NCBI GenBank assembly: GCA_041658885.1 | Contig: JBAZZJ010000002.1 | Span: forward strand, 1 to 64,000 | Length of the DNA: 64,000 nucleotides | Source: VMGX01 sp041658885 | Lineage (GTDB): Bacteria; Patescibacteriota; Minisyncoccia; Phycocordibacterales; 21-14-all-36-13 | Direction: 5' to 3' | Shown here: one piece after another, positions 39,392 to 48,658 of the stretch | Layout of the letters: the number at the start of each line of letters is the position of its first letter | How positions within the stretch are numbered: the first letter of the stretch is position 1 | The notes under the pieces: generated by a model | Told to the model about the DNA's origin: nothing | Seen by the model: only the letters and a program-made list of their open reading frames with translations | Database searches by the model: none | Position numbers and translations under genes: made by a program

Positions 39392-40552
39392 ATGAAAAAT
39401 CAGAAAAAAAGAAAAATTTGTTTTCTTATAACAAATCGTATCCATTACGCCAGACAGAAACGGCTTTTAGATATTTTAAACAAGGACCCAAGATTTGATT
39501 TGCAATTAATTTTAGGAGGTTCAGTTGTTGTTCCTAAATATGGAGACAAGGTTTTTAAAGAGATAACAAACAACGGATACAATATTTCTGATACATTAAA
39601 CACAATAGTTGAGGGTGGAAATAATATAGCAATGGCAAAGACAACGGGTATTTCTTTGATTGAGTTTGCATCTGCTATTGATAGATTAAATCCTGATATT
39701 GTTATTTTGCGCGGAGATAGATTTGAAGTTTTAGCTGGAGCTATTGCTGCGGCTTATTTAAATAAAACAATTGCTCACATAGAAGGAGGGGATGTTTCTG
39801 GAACGATAGATGAAAGTGTAAGACATGCAATAACAAAATTAGCTCACATACATCTTACGACAAACGAAGATTCCTATAACAGGGTTTTGAGGATGGGTGA
39901 AAATCCAAAAAATGTTTTTAATGTTGGTTCTCTTGATGTAGAACATATTTCCTCAACAAATAAAAAATTATCACAAAAAGTAATAGATAATACTGCGTCT
40001 GGGGCCTATTTGGATATAACAAAACCATTTATAACTGTTATGCAACATCCAGTGACCACAGAAACAAATAATGGAGAAAATATTTTAGAAACGATTGAAG
40101 CGGTTAATAATCTAGGAATTCAGGTTTTATGGTTTTGGCCAAACGCTGACGCGGGGACAGATAGTATTTCAAAATCTATAAGAATGTTTAGAGAACATAA
40201 AGATCCTAAAAATATAACTTTTATAAAAGAACTTTTGCCAGAAGATTTTTATGCCGTTCTTAGAAAAACATCTTGTTTGGTTGGAAATTCTTCGTGCGGA
40301 ATAAAAGAATCATCATATATTGGAGTTCCCGTTGTAAACATAGGTACAAGACAAAACGGGAGAGTGAAAGCTAAAAATGTTTTAGACGTCAGGTACGATA
40401 GAAAAGAAATTAAAAACGCTATTAAATCTCAAATGAAAAATGGTTTTTATGAACCATCTAATCTTTACTACAAACCGAACACAAGTAAAATGGTAGTTAA
40501 AATACTCGGGGAGATAGAGCCAGAAACCCAAAAAGCCTTTTTTGATTTGTAA
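39392..40552 (+). CDS. neuC: UDP-GlcNAc 2-epimerase, hydrolysing
   Basis: The product is 386 aa. It has the WecB/NeuC fold: ICFLITNRIHYARQKRLL at the N-terminus, PDIVILRGDRFEVLAGAIAA, IAHIEGGDVSGTIDESVRHA, VMQHPVTTE and GNSSCGIKESSYIGVPVVN. The hydrolysing branch makes ManNAc (or a diacetamido analogue) for nonulosonic acid synthesis, and the neuB and neuA genes 3 kb downstream support that role. I use neuC for the branch. The exact sugar is unknown. Confidence 0.88.
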   Translation: MKNQKKRKICFLITNRIHYARQKRLLDILNKDPRFDLQLILGGSVVVPKYGDKVFKEITNNGYNISDTLNTIVEGGNNIAMAKTTGISLIEFASAIDRLNPDIVILRGDRFEVLAGAIAAAYLNKTIAHIEGGDVSGTIDESVRHAITKLAHIHLTTNEDSYNRVLRMGENPKNVFNVGSLDVEHISSTNKKLSQKVIDNTASGAYLDITKPFITVMQHPVTTETNNGENILETIEAVNNLGIQVLWFWPNADAGTDSISKSIRMFREHKDPKNITFIKELLPEDFYAVLRKTSCLVGNSSCGIKESSYIGVPVVNIGTRQNGRVKAKNVLDVRYDRKEIKNAIKSQMKNGFYEPSNLYYKPNTSKMVVKILGEIEPETQKAFFDL

Positions 40553-40580
40553 GAAAACAAATAATTATCATACTCTTAAT

Positions 40581-41468
40581 ATGGACGCGACATTAATTTT
40601 TCTTCTTTGTATATTACCAGCAACGGTGTTGCTTGGTGCCTACGAAGTACTCATTAAAAAACTATTAAATACAGGGATAAACGAGAGATTTCTGTTAAGT
40701 CTTATTTTTGGTTTCGCGGGCGTAATTATTTTAATAGTATCCTCAATTGTTGGATTTCCTGAGATTAAAGATGGGTTTTTGATTGCGTTTATTGGGACAT
40801 CAGTTTTAAACACATTTGCTATGTGGTTTTGGTATAGAGCTATTCAACAGGAAAATGTTTCAATAATATCTCCTATAAGATTGATTTCTTCACCTCTGAT
40901 CCTTTTAACTTCTTTTTTTATTTTAGGAGAAAAACCAAACATTTGGGGAATTGCTGGAGTTTTTATAATAGTAGTCGGTTTGTGGTTATTGCTAGATACT
41001 AGAATAGAAATAAAGAAAGTTAGTTTCAAAAAAATAGCAAAGTATTCTGGTATTTGGTTTGCATTTCTTGGAGCAATTCTCTTTGCATTTTCGTTTCCCT
41101 TAGATAAACAAGCCGTTGTTTCGTCGTCGTCTCTTTTTTCAGCCTCTCTTGTATTCATTACTGTTTCAATATTAAATTTTATAATCGGATATATAACAAG
41201 CAAAAATAAAAACAAATTTTGTATAATTCCAAAATCGGTTGGTTTTTTATTACCACTAATAATTTTAGTTTTTGCTGTTGGAAGCGTTTTAGCTCTTGAA
41301 TCACTCAACTACTCTCTAGCCGGATACGCATCAAGTGTTAAAAGATTGTCTGTATTATGGGCAGTTATATTTAGTGGTGTTTTCTTGCAAGAAAGAAAAT
41401 ATGAAAAAAGAATAATGGCTACTATAATTATGTTGTTAGGTTTATTTCTTATGGTTTTCTTTGGGTAG
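40581..41468 (+). CDS. EamA/DMT-family transporter
   Basis: The product is 295 aa from MDATLIFLL at 40581. The preceding in-frame codons overlap the epimerase gene. There are ten predicted membrane helices in two five-helix halves, the EamA repeat. PIRLISSPLILLTSFFILGEKP and the second-half LSVLWAVIFSGVFLQERKYEK match the family. It could export a precursor or carry a nucleotide sugar, but substrate is unknown. An IS element starts 17 bases after its stop. Confidence 0.82.
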   Translation: MDATLIFLLCILPATVLLGAYEVLIKKLLNTGINERFLLSLIFGFAGVIILIVSSIVGFPEIKDGFLIAFIGTSVLNTFAMWFWYRAIQQENVSIISPIRLISSPLILLTSFFILGEKPNIWGIAGVFIIVVGLWLLLDTRIEIKKVSFKKIAKYSGIWFAFLGAILFAFSFPLDKQAVVSSSSLFSASLVFITVSILNFIIGYITSKNKNKFCIIPKSVGFLLPLIILVFAVGSVLALESLNYSLAGYASSVKRLSVLWAVIFSGVFLQERKYEKRIMATIIMLLGLFLMVFFG

Positions 41469-41484
41469 ACCAAATTCTTAGAAT

Positions 41485-42580
41485 AGTCATGCACATTTCG
41501 GACACGAAAAAGGTATAGAATATTATTATTAAATAATTAAACCTCGTGTCATCATGTGAAATATCAAATATATACAACATTTCAAAAGAAAAACATTATT
41601 AATCAAGTAGAATCATCAAAGGACAAGAAAAGAGAATTAATCAAGTTAAATATATCAAGAAGTACATATTATGAATGGAAAAACAATAATGGAGAAACAA
41701 AAAGCAAAGCTCCAAACACAGTATGGAACAAGACTCCACAGAGTATTGAACAAACAATAGAAGAATATCGTTTGAGTGGAGAAAAAACAAAGAACTCTCC
41801 TATGAGAATAGTAGAGAACTTGGAAGAAAGAGAGGGATATGTAATGAGTGAATCAGGAGTTAGGTCAGTATTGAAAAGAAAGAAGTTAAATTCATTAATC
41901 AGAGTAAAAAAAAGATACTATCATATTAGACCAAAAGCGGAGAAGTTTCTTGATGTTGTATGTTTTGATGATGTTGAGTTCACAAGAAGTAAACCAAGAG
42001 ATACATATATACTTAATTTTATTGATGAATCATCATATTTAGACTTAAAATCAATAGTTTTAGAACATAGAATAAACAGATGCGATATTACTAAAGGATT
42101 AAAGATCATTAAAAAGAAATATGGTAGATATCCTAAAACAGTTCGTTGTGATAATGCACAAGCACACAAGAGTATTTTGTTAAGAACATTTTGTTTAAAA
42201 AATAATATTAAGATAGATTACATAACAAGTGGATGTCCTGAGGAGAACTGGCCCGTGGAATCATTTCACAGAAATCTTAATCAAGATATTATCTATCAGA
42301 ATGGATTTAGAGATATTAAAGAATGGCAGAGAGTTATTGATAATTACACAGAATTTCATAATAAACAAAAAAGATTAAGGTTTGATCCAATACAGAGAAC
42401 TCCACATGAAATTGCCTTTGCCTATACAACCAAACTCACGCAATTTAGATTAAAAACCAAGCTTCAGAGAAAATTACACGGACAAACCTCTGTACAGAAA
42501 TGGGTGGATAAGAAAATTTTAAGTGATTATCAAAATGTTATTAGTTTAAGCCATATACCGTGTCCGAAATGTGCATGACT
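41485..42580 (+). mobile_element. complete insertion sequence with perfect terminal repeats
   Basis: The left end AGTCATGCACATTTCGGACA (41485 on) and its exact complement at 42559-42580 form a 22-bp terminal inverted repeat. One transposase gene fills the interior. The transposase stop codon lies within the right repeat. No clear target duplication is visible at the flanks (TTAGAAT and TAACTAT). Confidence 0.88.
41556..42578 (+). CDS. IS481/IS3-type DDE transposase
   Basis: The product is 340 aa. An N-terminal helix-turn-helix (LIKLNISRSTYYEWKNN) is followed by a DDE integrase core: CFDDVEF (first Asp), VRCDNAQAHKS (second Asp), and CPEENWPVESFHRNLNQDI with the catalytic Glu. The C-terminal YTEFHNKQKRLRFDPIQRTPHEIA is typical of the IS481/IS3 groups. 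The protein is intact, so the element could be active. The start codon lies behind CATCATGTGAAAT, where GTG at 41556 is an alternative start. Confidence 0.9.
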   Translation: MKYQIYTTFQKKNIINQVESSKDKKRELIKLNISRSTYYEWKNNNGETKSKAPNTVWNKTPQSIEQTIEEYRLSGEKTKNSPMRIVENLEEREGYVMSESGVRSVLKRKKLNSLIRVKKRYYHIRPKAEKFLDVVCFDDVEFTRSKPRDTYILNFIDESSYLDLKSIVLEHRINRCDITKGLKIIKKKYGRYPKTVRCDNAQAHKSILLRTFCLKNNIKIDYITSGCPEENWPVESFHRNLNQDIIYQNGFRDIKEWQRVIDNYTEFHNKQKRLRFDPIQRTPHEIAFAYTTKLTQFRLKTKLQRKLHGQTSVQKWVDKKILSDYQNVISLSHIPCPKCA

Positions 42581-42590
42581 TAACTATCAG

Positions 42591-42618
42591 TTGACAAACA
42601 CATAAATACCTGTATTAT
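42591..42618 (+). promoter_or_regulatory. sigma-70 type promoter for the 42666 gene
   Basis: TTGACA, 16 bases and TATTAT, just beyond the right end of the IS, followed by an AGGAGG site. Confidence 0.7.
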
Positions 42619-42665
42619 ATATGACGAAACGTAGTTCTTAAACAAATTGAGGAGGACAACAAAAA

Positions 42666-42980
42666 ATGTCGTATTCAACTGCTTTAGAGGAATTAAGGGA
42701 TAAAGTAGAAGATAAGATGGTAAAAAGACTATCTTTGTCTGAAAAACAAAAACAGCAATTATACCCGTGTTTTCAGAATATGTTTTCTTATTTTCCAATT
42801 AAATTCGAAAACTTTAGTTCCTTCAAATTTTCAAAAGTTGTGGAAGATTCAATAAATATGTTGGATCTCTCCAAACAACAGAAAAGTGCTTTGGGTCATG
42901 TTGTAGCAGAGATTGTAGAAATAACAGAAAGTTATTTAAAACAAGCTCAGACAATGATGTCACTTGTCAACATGATGTAG
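42666..42980 (+). CDS. small helical protein of unknown function
   Basis: The product is 104 aa and starts behind TTGAGGAGGACAAC. The sequence is almost all helical, with amphipathic stretches (TALEELRDKVEDKMVKRLSL and LGHVVAEIVEITESYLKQAQ) and a central KQKQQLYPCFQNMF. No membrane segment or family is recognised. It is a stand-alone unit with promoter and terminator between the IS and neuB, and looks like one of the small singly transcribed genes of this window. Confidence 0.6.
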   Translation: MSYSTALEELRDKVEDKMVKRLSLSEKQKQQLYPCFQNMFSYFPIKFENFSSFKFSKVVEDSINMLDLSKQQKSALGHVVAEIVEITESYLKQAQTMMSLVNMM

Positions 42981-42993
42981 CTATTTCTTTTTA

Positions 42994-43020
42994 AAAACCA
43001 GCATAAAAGCTGGTTTTTTT
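42994..43020 (+). terminator. terminator of the 42666 gene
   Basis: AAAACCAGC and GCTGGTTTTTTT pair around ATAAAA. Confidence 0.8.
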
Positions 43021-43107
43021 ATTATTAGACCATCTTGATTTTTATTTTGGAAAGGAGTAGTGTCTATTTAGATAATAATTCTTTGAATAATATAAAGGAG
43101 GTGTCTA

Positions 43108-43947
43108 ATGACACATAAAACCAAAATAATTGTTGAAATTGCTTCTAGTCATAATGGAGACATTGAACTTGCAAAGGCAATGGTTAAAACGGCTTCATTT
43201 TGTGGGGCTGATATTGTTAAGTTTCAGTCATGGCAAGCAAAAAATGTATCTTTAAATGACCCAGACAGAAAGAGATATGAGCATCTTGAATTAAGTGATG
43301 AAGATCATTTTATTCTTATGGAAGAATGCCGAAAATGTGGAGTTGAATTTTTAACTACATGTTTTGATATTGGTAGAATTCCTTTTTTGAAAAGTTTGGG
43401 ACTTAAAAGAATAAAAGTTCCCAGCGTTTCTCTTAAGGAAACAAAACTTCTTTCAGAGCTCGGTAAGAATTTTGACCATGTAATTGTTTCTTCAGGTATG
43501 AGTACTGCCGAAGAAATAAAAAATGCCGTAAAAACACTTTCTTTTGTAGATTTTACAATTATGCATTGTGTTGCGATTTATCCAACACCACTGCATAAGG
43601 CTAATTTAGAAAAAATAAATTGGCTGAAGAAATTTGTTCCGTCAGTTGGTTACTCTGACCACACTCTTGGCACAGAGGTTCCAATTGTTGCGATGAGTAT
43701 GGGAATTGATTTTCTCGAAAAGCATTTTACATTGAGTAGACATCTCCCACAGGAAACTCATACAACAGCTGTTGGTGGTAAGCAAATAACTACCCATCAA
43801 ATTGCTGCTGAGCCACACGAGATTTTTGAGATCTGCCAGTGGAGAGATTTTATTGAAAAAACAAAAGGAAATCTCCGATTAAAAATGTATTCTGACGAAA
43901 TCAAAACTCGTAAAAAATATACCGGTCGTCTAGGGAACAACAAATAA
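43108..43947 (+). CDS. neuB: nonulosonic acid synthase, lacking the SAF domain
   Basis: The product is 279 aa. A TIM barrel condenses PEP with ManNAc or a related hexosamine to give a sialic-type acid. IIVEIASSHNGDIELAKAMV, DIVKFQSWQAKNVS, LTTCFDIGRIPFLKSLGL, VGYSDHTLGTEVPIVAMSMG and EKHFTLSR match the NeuB family. The ~60-residue C-terminal antifreeze-like (SAF) domain of NeuB/SpsE is absent. That domain caps the active site of the partner subunit, so the enzyme may be diverged in activity. It starts behind AAAGGAGGTGTCT. Confidence 0.85.
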   Translation: MTHKTKIIVEIASSHNGDIELAKAMVKTASFCGADIVKFQSWQAKNVSLNDPDRKRYEHLELSDEDHFILMEECRKCGVEFLTTCFDIGRIPFLKSLGLKRIKVPSVSLKETKLLSELGKNFDHVIVSSGMSTAEEIKNAVKTLSFVDFTIMHCVAIYPTPLHKANLEKINWLKKFVPSVGYSDHTLGTEVPIVAMSMGIDFLEKHFTLSRHLPQETHTTAVGGKQITTHQIAAEPHEIFEICQWRDFIEKTKGNLRLKMYSDEIKTRKKYTGRLGNNK

Positions 43948-43953
43948 TTTCCG

Positions 43954-43980
43954 CCGCACTTTAAAAAGTGCGGTGTTTTT
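43954..43980 (+). terminator. terminator of neuB
   Basis: CCGCACTTT and AAAGTGCGG pair around AA, followed by TGTTTTT. Confidence 0.85.
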
Positions 43981-44028
43981 ATTGTTGAAATATAGTCAAA
44001 AATATGTAAAAATGGCTAATAAGATTTT

Positions 44029-44751
44029 ATGACAAAGATCCCAAAATATAATATTTTAGCCGTTATAACGGCAAGGGGTGGCTCAAAGGGCATACCTAGA
44101 AAGAACATAATTAAATTTATAGGCAAACCACTTTTAGCCCACGTTCTTCAAAAAGCTCTAAAAAGTAAATATATAACAAGAGTTGTTGTTTCATCAGAGG
44201 ATAATGAAATTCTATCTGTCGCAAAAAAATATGGAGGTAAAGAAGTTATTTTAAAAAGACCAGAAGAATTAGCTAGAGATAACTCATTATCTCTGCCAGT
44301 TGTTCAACATGCAGTAAAAGAAGTTGAAAAGAAAGATAAGGTAAAATTTGATTTTATAATTTTACTTCAGCCAACGACACCGCTTATGACAATAGAAGAT
44401 ATTGATAATGCAATTGAAAAATTAATAAAAACAAAGGCAGATACGGTTGTTAGCGTGTGTGAAATAAACGATGCCCACCCAATTAAGATTAAAAAAATAG
44501 TTAATGACAAACTTGTTCAGTATGTTGATTCTATGAAAGAAAATATTTTTAGAAGACAAGATATGCCGAAGGCATATAAAAGGAATGGTGGAATTTATGC
44601 AAACAAAAGAAATGTTGTTATGAAAGAAAATTCTTTGTACGGAATAGAAAAAGATTGCAGGGCATATATTATGCCAAGAGAAAGGTCTATAGATATAAAT
44701 TCAATAGAAGATCTTTATTTGGCTGAAATTATTTATAAAAAATATTCTTAA
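44029..44751 (+). CDS. neuA: CMP-nonulosonate cytidylyltransferase
   Basis: The product is 240 aa. It activates a nonulosonic acid with CTP. The signature AVITARGGSKGIPRKNI is followed by VVVSSEDNEILSVAKKYG, ILLQPTTPLMTIEDIDNAI, NGGIYA and ERSIDINSIEDLYLAE, the normal CMP-KDO/NeuA arrangement. With neuC and neuB it forms a route to a sialic- or legionaminic-type sugar for the surface glycan. No ribosome site is obvious. Confidence 0.92.
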   Translation: MTKIPKYNILAVITARGGSKGIPRKNIIKFIGKPLLAHVLQKALKSKYITRVVVSSEDNEILSVAKKYGGKEVILKRPEELARDNSLSLPVVQHAVKEVEKKDKVKFDFIILLQPTTPLMTIEDIDNAIEKLIKTKADTVVSVCEINDAHPIKIKKIVNDKLVQYVDSMKENIFRRQDMPKAYKRNGGIYANKRNVVMKENSLYGIEKDCRAYIMPRERSIDINSIEDLYLAEIIYKKYS

Positions 44752-44795
44752 TAACAAAAAGAAGTAACTTGTGAATTTGTTTTTAATTGTTTTAT

Positions 44796-45236
44796 ATGGC
44801 AATAACAAAGATACATAAAGCAAACGGTAAACATTTTGAGTTTGAGACTCATATAAATGAGTTCTTAATTTCTAGAGAAAAAACTAAATCTTCAGAGACA
44901 TTTTTAGTAATTATAAAACCGGATAAATACACCCATATGCATATTCACCCCGATGTCGAACAGACCTTTTACATTATCAGCGGGAAAGGCATAGTCTGGA
45001 CTAAAAAGAGTGTTAGTGGTAAGCTAAAAAAAGCTTGTTCCATAAAAACAGGGGACTTGGTGTTTATTCCTTTAAACAACTGGCATCAAATAAAGTCAGT
45101 TGAAAAATCAAGACTGGAATATATTTGCTTTAATTCTTTTCCGAAGGGTTTTCTGCCAGGTGAAAAAACCGCTCTGTCTCACGCTAAGAATATTAAAAAA
45201 GCACTGATAAAGAAAAAAATGAAAAATGAGAAATAA
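44796..45236 (+). CDS. cupin-domain protein
   Basis: The product is 146 aa from MAITKIHK at 44796. One cupin domain shows motif 1 HMHIHPDVEQTFYIISGKG and motif 2 GDLVFIPLNNWHQI, so metal-binding His and Glu residues are kept. It could be a sugar isomerase or a small oxygenase, which fits a place between neuA and a glycosyltransferase-like gene. It overlaps the next gene by 11 bases, so they are probably coupled. Confidence 0.78.
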   Translation: MAITKIHKANGKHFEFETHINEFLISREKTKSSETFLVIIKPDKYTHMHIHPDVEQTFYIISGKGIVWTKKSVSGKLKKACSIKTGDLVFIPLNNWHQIKSVEKSRLEYICFNSFPKGFLPGEKTALSHAKNIKKALIKKKMKNEK

Positions 45237-46410
45237 AAAATACATCATATTAAATTTTACGCACGGAAATGCTCCTTATTTGAGAACGACGGAGTTGGCT
45301 CTGGCGGTCAATGATTTACTCGAAGAGGCGGGTTTTAATAGATTAGGAATTATAGTTCCTTGGGTTTATAAGACCAGACAGATATCCATAATGAAAGATA
45401 ATTTTGGCAAGGTTATAAAAAAGAAACGCGGGGAGATATTATTAGATAAAAATATTGGGGAATATCTCAACTCCGTTTTTTATGGCGAAGAAACTTTTGA
45501 AAAATCTTTGGAGAATCTTATTGAAAAACACAAAGATGTAAATAAAAAAATAGAGGATTATTTTTCAGAAGGATTAAAAACAGAAGATTTTTTTGGTAAT
45601 GAAGTAGTTGTTAATAGAGAAGATATTATTATGGAAATCAATCGTTGTCCAGTAGTTAGTTTTGGAATAAAACCCTCTTATTACACAAGTTTTGCATACA
45701 TGTCAGAAATTCTTGAAAATTCGTTAGGCAAGACTGATATTATTAACATTCAAGAAAATCTACTAAGAAAATCAGCAGACTATTATTTCGAATTGGAGAA
45801 AAAACAAGATTTACGTTTTATAGCTGAACCGGGAACATTTTATTATTTAAATAAAAAAGAAAAGCACAAATCGCAATTTTATACTCCTCCGAACACAAGA
45901 CAAATTCCTAGAACCCCCTTTTTTAGTTTTTTTAGAAAAGGGATTTATGTAAATGTGACAGGCATAGTCGGTTTTAATAAACATCTTTTTGAAGAGACCA
46001 ATAGTTTTGGATTAAAAATATATACTAACAAACCGGGACTAATATTTTCTGGTAAAAAAGCAAAACCGGATGTTATTTCGAGTAAAAATATAGTTTTTCA
46101 CTATGCCAGAGCGGGATGGGGTTCTATATGGCTCTCGTATTTCACCAAAACGCCTTTTATTGCAATGCCATATAATCCAGATGATGATCCGGAGATTTAC
46201 TTCAACAATATTTGCATTGAAAAAATTGGTTTAGGAAAAATCTATACAGGACAACCAATAGGTGAATTATTAAAATTTGCGGAAGAATATAAAAATAATG
46301 TAGAATTAATAAATAATCAATTACTTAATAAATATGGGACCCTTGATGGAGTAGGATACACCGCAAGACATATAGTAGAGCATTTTTTGAGTAGTAACAA
46401 ATTGTCTTAA
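45226..46410 (+). CDS. putative GT-B glycosyltransferase, unassigned
   Basis: The product is 394 aa and lacks a recognised family name. The N-terminus IILNFTHGNAPYLRTTELAL looks like a Rossmann start. The C-terminal FHYARAGWGSIWLSYFTKTP with IAMPYNPDDDPEIYFNNICIE resembles the donor-binding half of UGT-like GT-B enzymes (HxGWGS ... P). No membrane helix is present. It lies between the cupin and the ligase genes and overlaps the cupin by 11 bases. Confidence 0.6.
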   Translation: MRNKKYIILNFTHGNAPYLRTTELALAVNDLLEEAGFNRLGIIVPWVYKTRQISIMKDNFGKVIKKKRGEILLDKNIGEYLNSVFYGEETFEKSLENLIEKHKDVNKKIEDYFSEGLKTEDFFGNEVVVNREDIIMEINRCPVVSFGIKPSYYTSFAYMSEILENSLGKTDIINIQENLLRKSADYYFELEKKQDLRFIAEPGTFYYLNKKEKHKSQFYTPPNTRQIPRTPFFSFFRKGIYVNVTGIVGFNKHLFEETNSFGLKIYTNKPGLIFSGKKAKPDVISSKNIVFHYARAGWGSIWLSYFTKTPFIAMPYNPDDDPEIYFNNICIEKIGLGKIYTGQPIGELLKFAEEYKNNVELINNQLLNKYGTLDGVGYTARHIVEHFLSSNKLS

Positions 46411-46420
46411 ATACAAAACA

Positions 46421-48655
46421 ATGAATTTAAATAAAATATTAAAATATATTATAAACACAGGAGTATTTTTAGTGCCGTTTATACCCCTTGTTGTGACTGG
46501 TTCATTATTTTTTCCATTTATCTCTGGGAAAAATTTTTTGTTTAGAATCATTGTAGAAATAATATTTGGAGCATGGGCAATTCTCGCCATAAAAAACAGG
46601 GAATACAGGCCAAAACATTCTTGGATTCTCTGGTCTGTTTTTGGCTTCGTGGGAATAATTGGTGTAGCAGATTTGTTTGGAGTTAATGTGATGAAAAGTT
46701 TTTGGAGTAATTTTGAAAGAATGGAGGGGTGGATAACTTTAATTCATTTGCTCGGATATTTTTTGGTTGTTAGTACAATTCTTAACACACAAAAACTCTG
46801 GAATAGATTTTTTAATACATCTATATGTGTGAGCATAATAGTTGGTTTTTACGGGATTCTACAACTTCTTGGAGTTCTTACGATAAATCAAGGAGGAGTT
46901 CGTCTTGATTCAACGTTTGGAAATGCAACGTATCTCGCTATATACATGGTCTTTAATATTTTTCTAGTAATGATGTTTCTTTTTAGAAGATTGAACGATA
47001 GATATAAAAACGGGGGAAAGATTGTTGCGTTTAATTGGCCAGATTTGTTTTATATATTTGCAATATTAATTCAAGTTTTTATTTTATATCATACAGCAAC
47101 AAGGGGAGCGATACTTGGTTTAATAGGAGGTTTAATTATTACTTTTGTGTTGTTAATAATATTTGACGAAAAGGGAGGAATTCTTAGAAAAATTTCTAAA
47201 TATAAACTCATTGCACTTTTTGTTTTGATTCTAGTATTTTTTGCTATAAAAAATACAGACATAATTAAAAATAGTCCGTCTCTATCAAGAATTGCATCAA
47301 TTTCAATTGATGAGGCAACGACGGCTCGTTTTCCAGTTTGGAATATGGCGCTGAAAGGTTTTCAAGAAAGACCAATTTTAGGCTGGGGACAAGAGAATTT
47401 CAATTATGTCTTCAATAAGAATTATGAACCAAAAATGTATAGCCAAGAGCAGTGGTTTGATAGGGCACATAATATTGTAATGGATTGGCTTGTTGCAGGC
47501 GGGATTCTTGGTTTGTTGTCTTATCTGTCGCTTTTCTTTTTTGGATTATTTTGTTTGTGGAAGAAAGAGAGAATTGAAAATAACAATGAAATTTCAAAAA
47601 ACAATTTTTCTTTGTCTGACAAGGCAATTTTGACCGGATTACTTGCTGGGTACTTTTTTAGCAACCTTTTTGTTTTTGATAACATAACGAGTTACATTTT
47701 ATTTTTTTCTGTCCTCTCTTTCATATATGTTTTTAGTTTTAATAAAAAAATTGAACGAGACAAACCTATAAACGTTCATAATGATTGGCTAAAAAATGTA
47801 GCAGTTGCATTTGTGACCATTTTAACGATTGGTTCAATTTACTTTTTTAATGCAAACGGGATCATGACTGGTAGATCTTTAATAGATGCACTTAAAAACA
47901 GGAATAATCCAGAATTAAGTTTAGAAAGTTTTAACAAAGCTTTTTCTTATGGTTATCTTGGAAAAACTGAAGCGAGAGAACAAATTGTTCAAACCTCTGC
48001 TTCTATGGCAGATGTAAATATAGATTTGAATGTAAAACAAAAGTTTTTTGATTTAGCAAATTCAGAAATGTTGGAACAGATAAAAGAAGACCAAGAAAAT
48101 GCTAGGCATGAAGTATTCTTAGCCACATTTTTAAATAGATACAGATTTTATGATAATGCTATTCCTCATTTTGAAAGGGCGCTTGAACTTTCTCCAAACA
48201 AACAGTCAACAATGTTTGAGTTAGGTGCAAGTTATTTAAATAAAGGAGAAAAAGTAAAAGCTTTAAAATTGTTGAAAAAAGCTTTTGAATCCGATGAAAG
48301 TTACTTAGATGCAAGAAAAATATATGCGGTTGGTGCGATTTATAACAATAACGAAAAATTACTTGAAGAACTTTTGATACCTACTTATGGCACAGTTCTT
48401 GTTCCAGACGACATAATAATTAAGGCTTATTTTGATACAAACCAATTTGAAAAAGTAATCACAATAGAAAAAGAAAATATTAAAAAAGATCCTGGGAATA
48501 TTCAGAATAGGTTATATTTAGTATCTTCTTATTTAAAACAGGGAAGAACGAGTGATGCCATAAAAGAAGTTGAAAAAGCAATACAAGATATTCCCGCATT
48601 CAAAACGCAAGGAGAATCAGTGATTAAAGATATAAAAAACGGCTTATATAAATAA
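46421..48655 (+). CDS. O-antigen ligase/polymerase with TPR tail
   Basis: The product is 744 aa. About 12 membrane helices span residues 8-480, with the Wzy/WaaL-type loop LDSTFGNATYLAIYMVFNIF and the conserved ERPILGWGQENFNYVFN and DRAHNIVMDWL blocks of the PF04932 family. Residues about 560-740 are tetratricopeptide-like (YDNAIPHFERALELSPNKQS). It would polymerise or attach the glycan moved by the flippase at 30676. It is 3 bases from the epimerase gene. Confidence 0.9.
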   Translation: MNLNKILKYIINTGVFLVPFIPLVVTGSLFFPFISGKNFLFRIIVEIIFGAWAILAIKNREYRPKHSWILWSVFGFVGIIGVADLFGVNVMKSFWSNFERMEGWITLIHLLGYFLVVSTILNTQKLWNRFFNTSICVSIIVGFYGILQLLGVLTINQGGVRLDSTFGNATYLAIYMVFNIFLVMMFLFRRLNDRYKNGGKIVAFNWPDLFYIFAILIQVFILYHTATRGAILGLIGGLIITFVLLIIFDEKGGILRKISKYKLIALFVLILVFFAIKNTDIIKNSPSLSRIASISIDEATTARFPVWNMALKGFQERPILGWGQENFNYVFNKNYEPKMYSQEQWFDRAHNIVMDWLVAGGILGLLSYLSLFFFGLFCLWKKERIENNNEISKNNFSLSDKAILTGLLAGYFFSNLFVFDNITSYILFFSVLSFIYVFSFNKKIERDKPINVHNDWLKNVAVAFVTILTIGSIYFFNANGIMTGRSLIDALKNRNNPELSLESFNKAFSYGYLGKTEAREQIVQTSASMADVNIDLNVKQKFFDLANSEMLEQIKEDQENARHEVFLATFLNRYRFYDNAIPHFERALELSPNKQSTMFELGASYLNKGEKVKALKLLKKAFESDESYLDARKIYAVGAIYNNNEKLLEELLIPTYGTVLVPDDIIIKAYFDTNQFEKVITIEKENIKKDPGNIQNRLYLVSSYLKQGRTSDAIKEVEKAIQDIPAFKTQGESVIKDIKNGLYK

Positions 48656-48658
48656 TTC

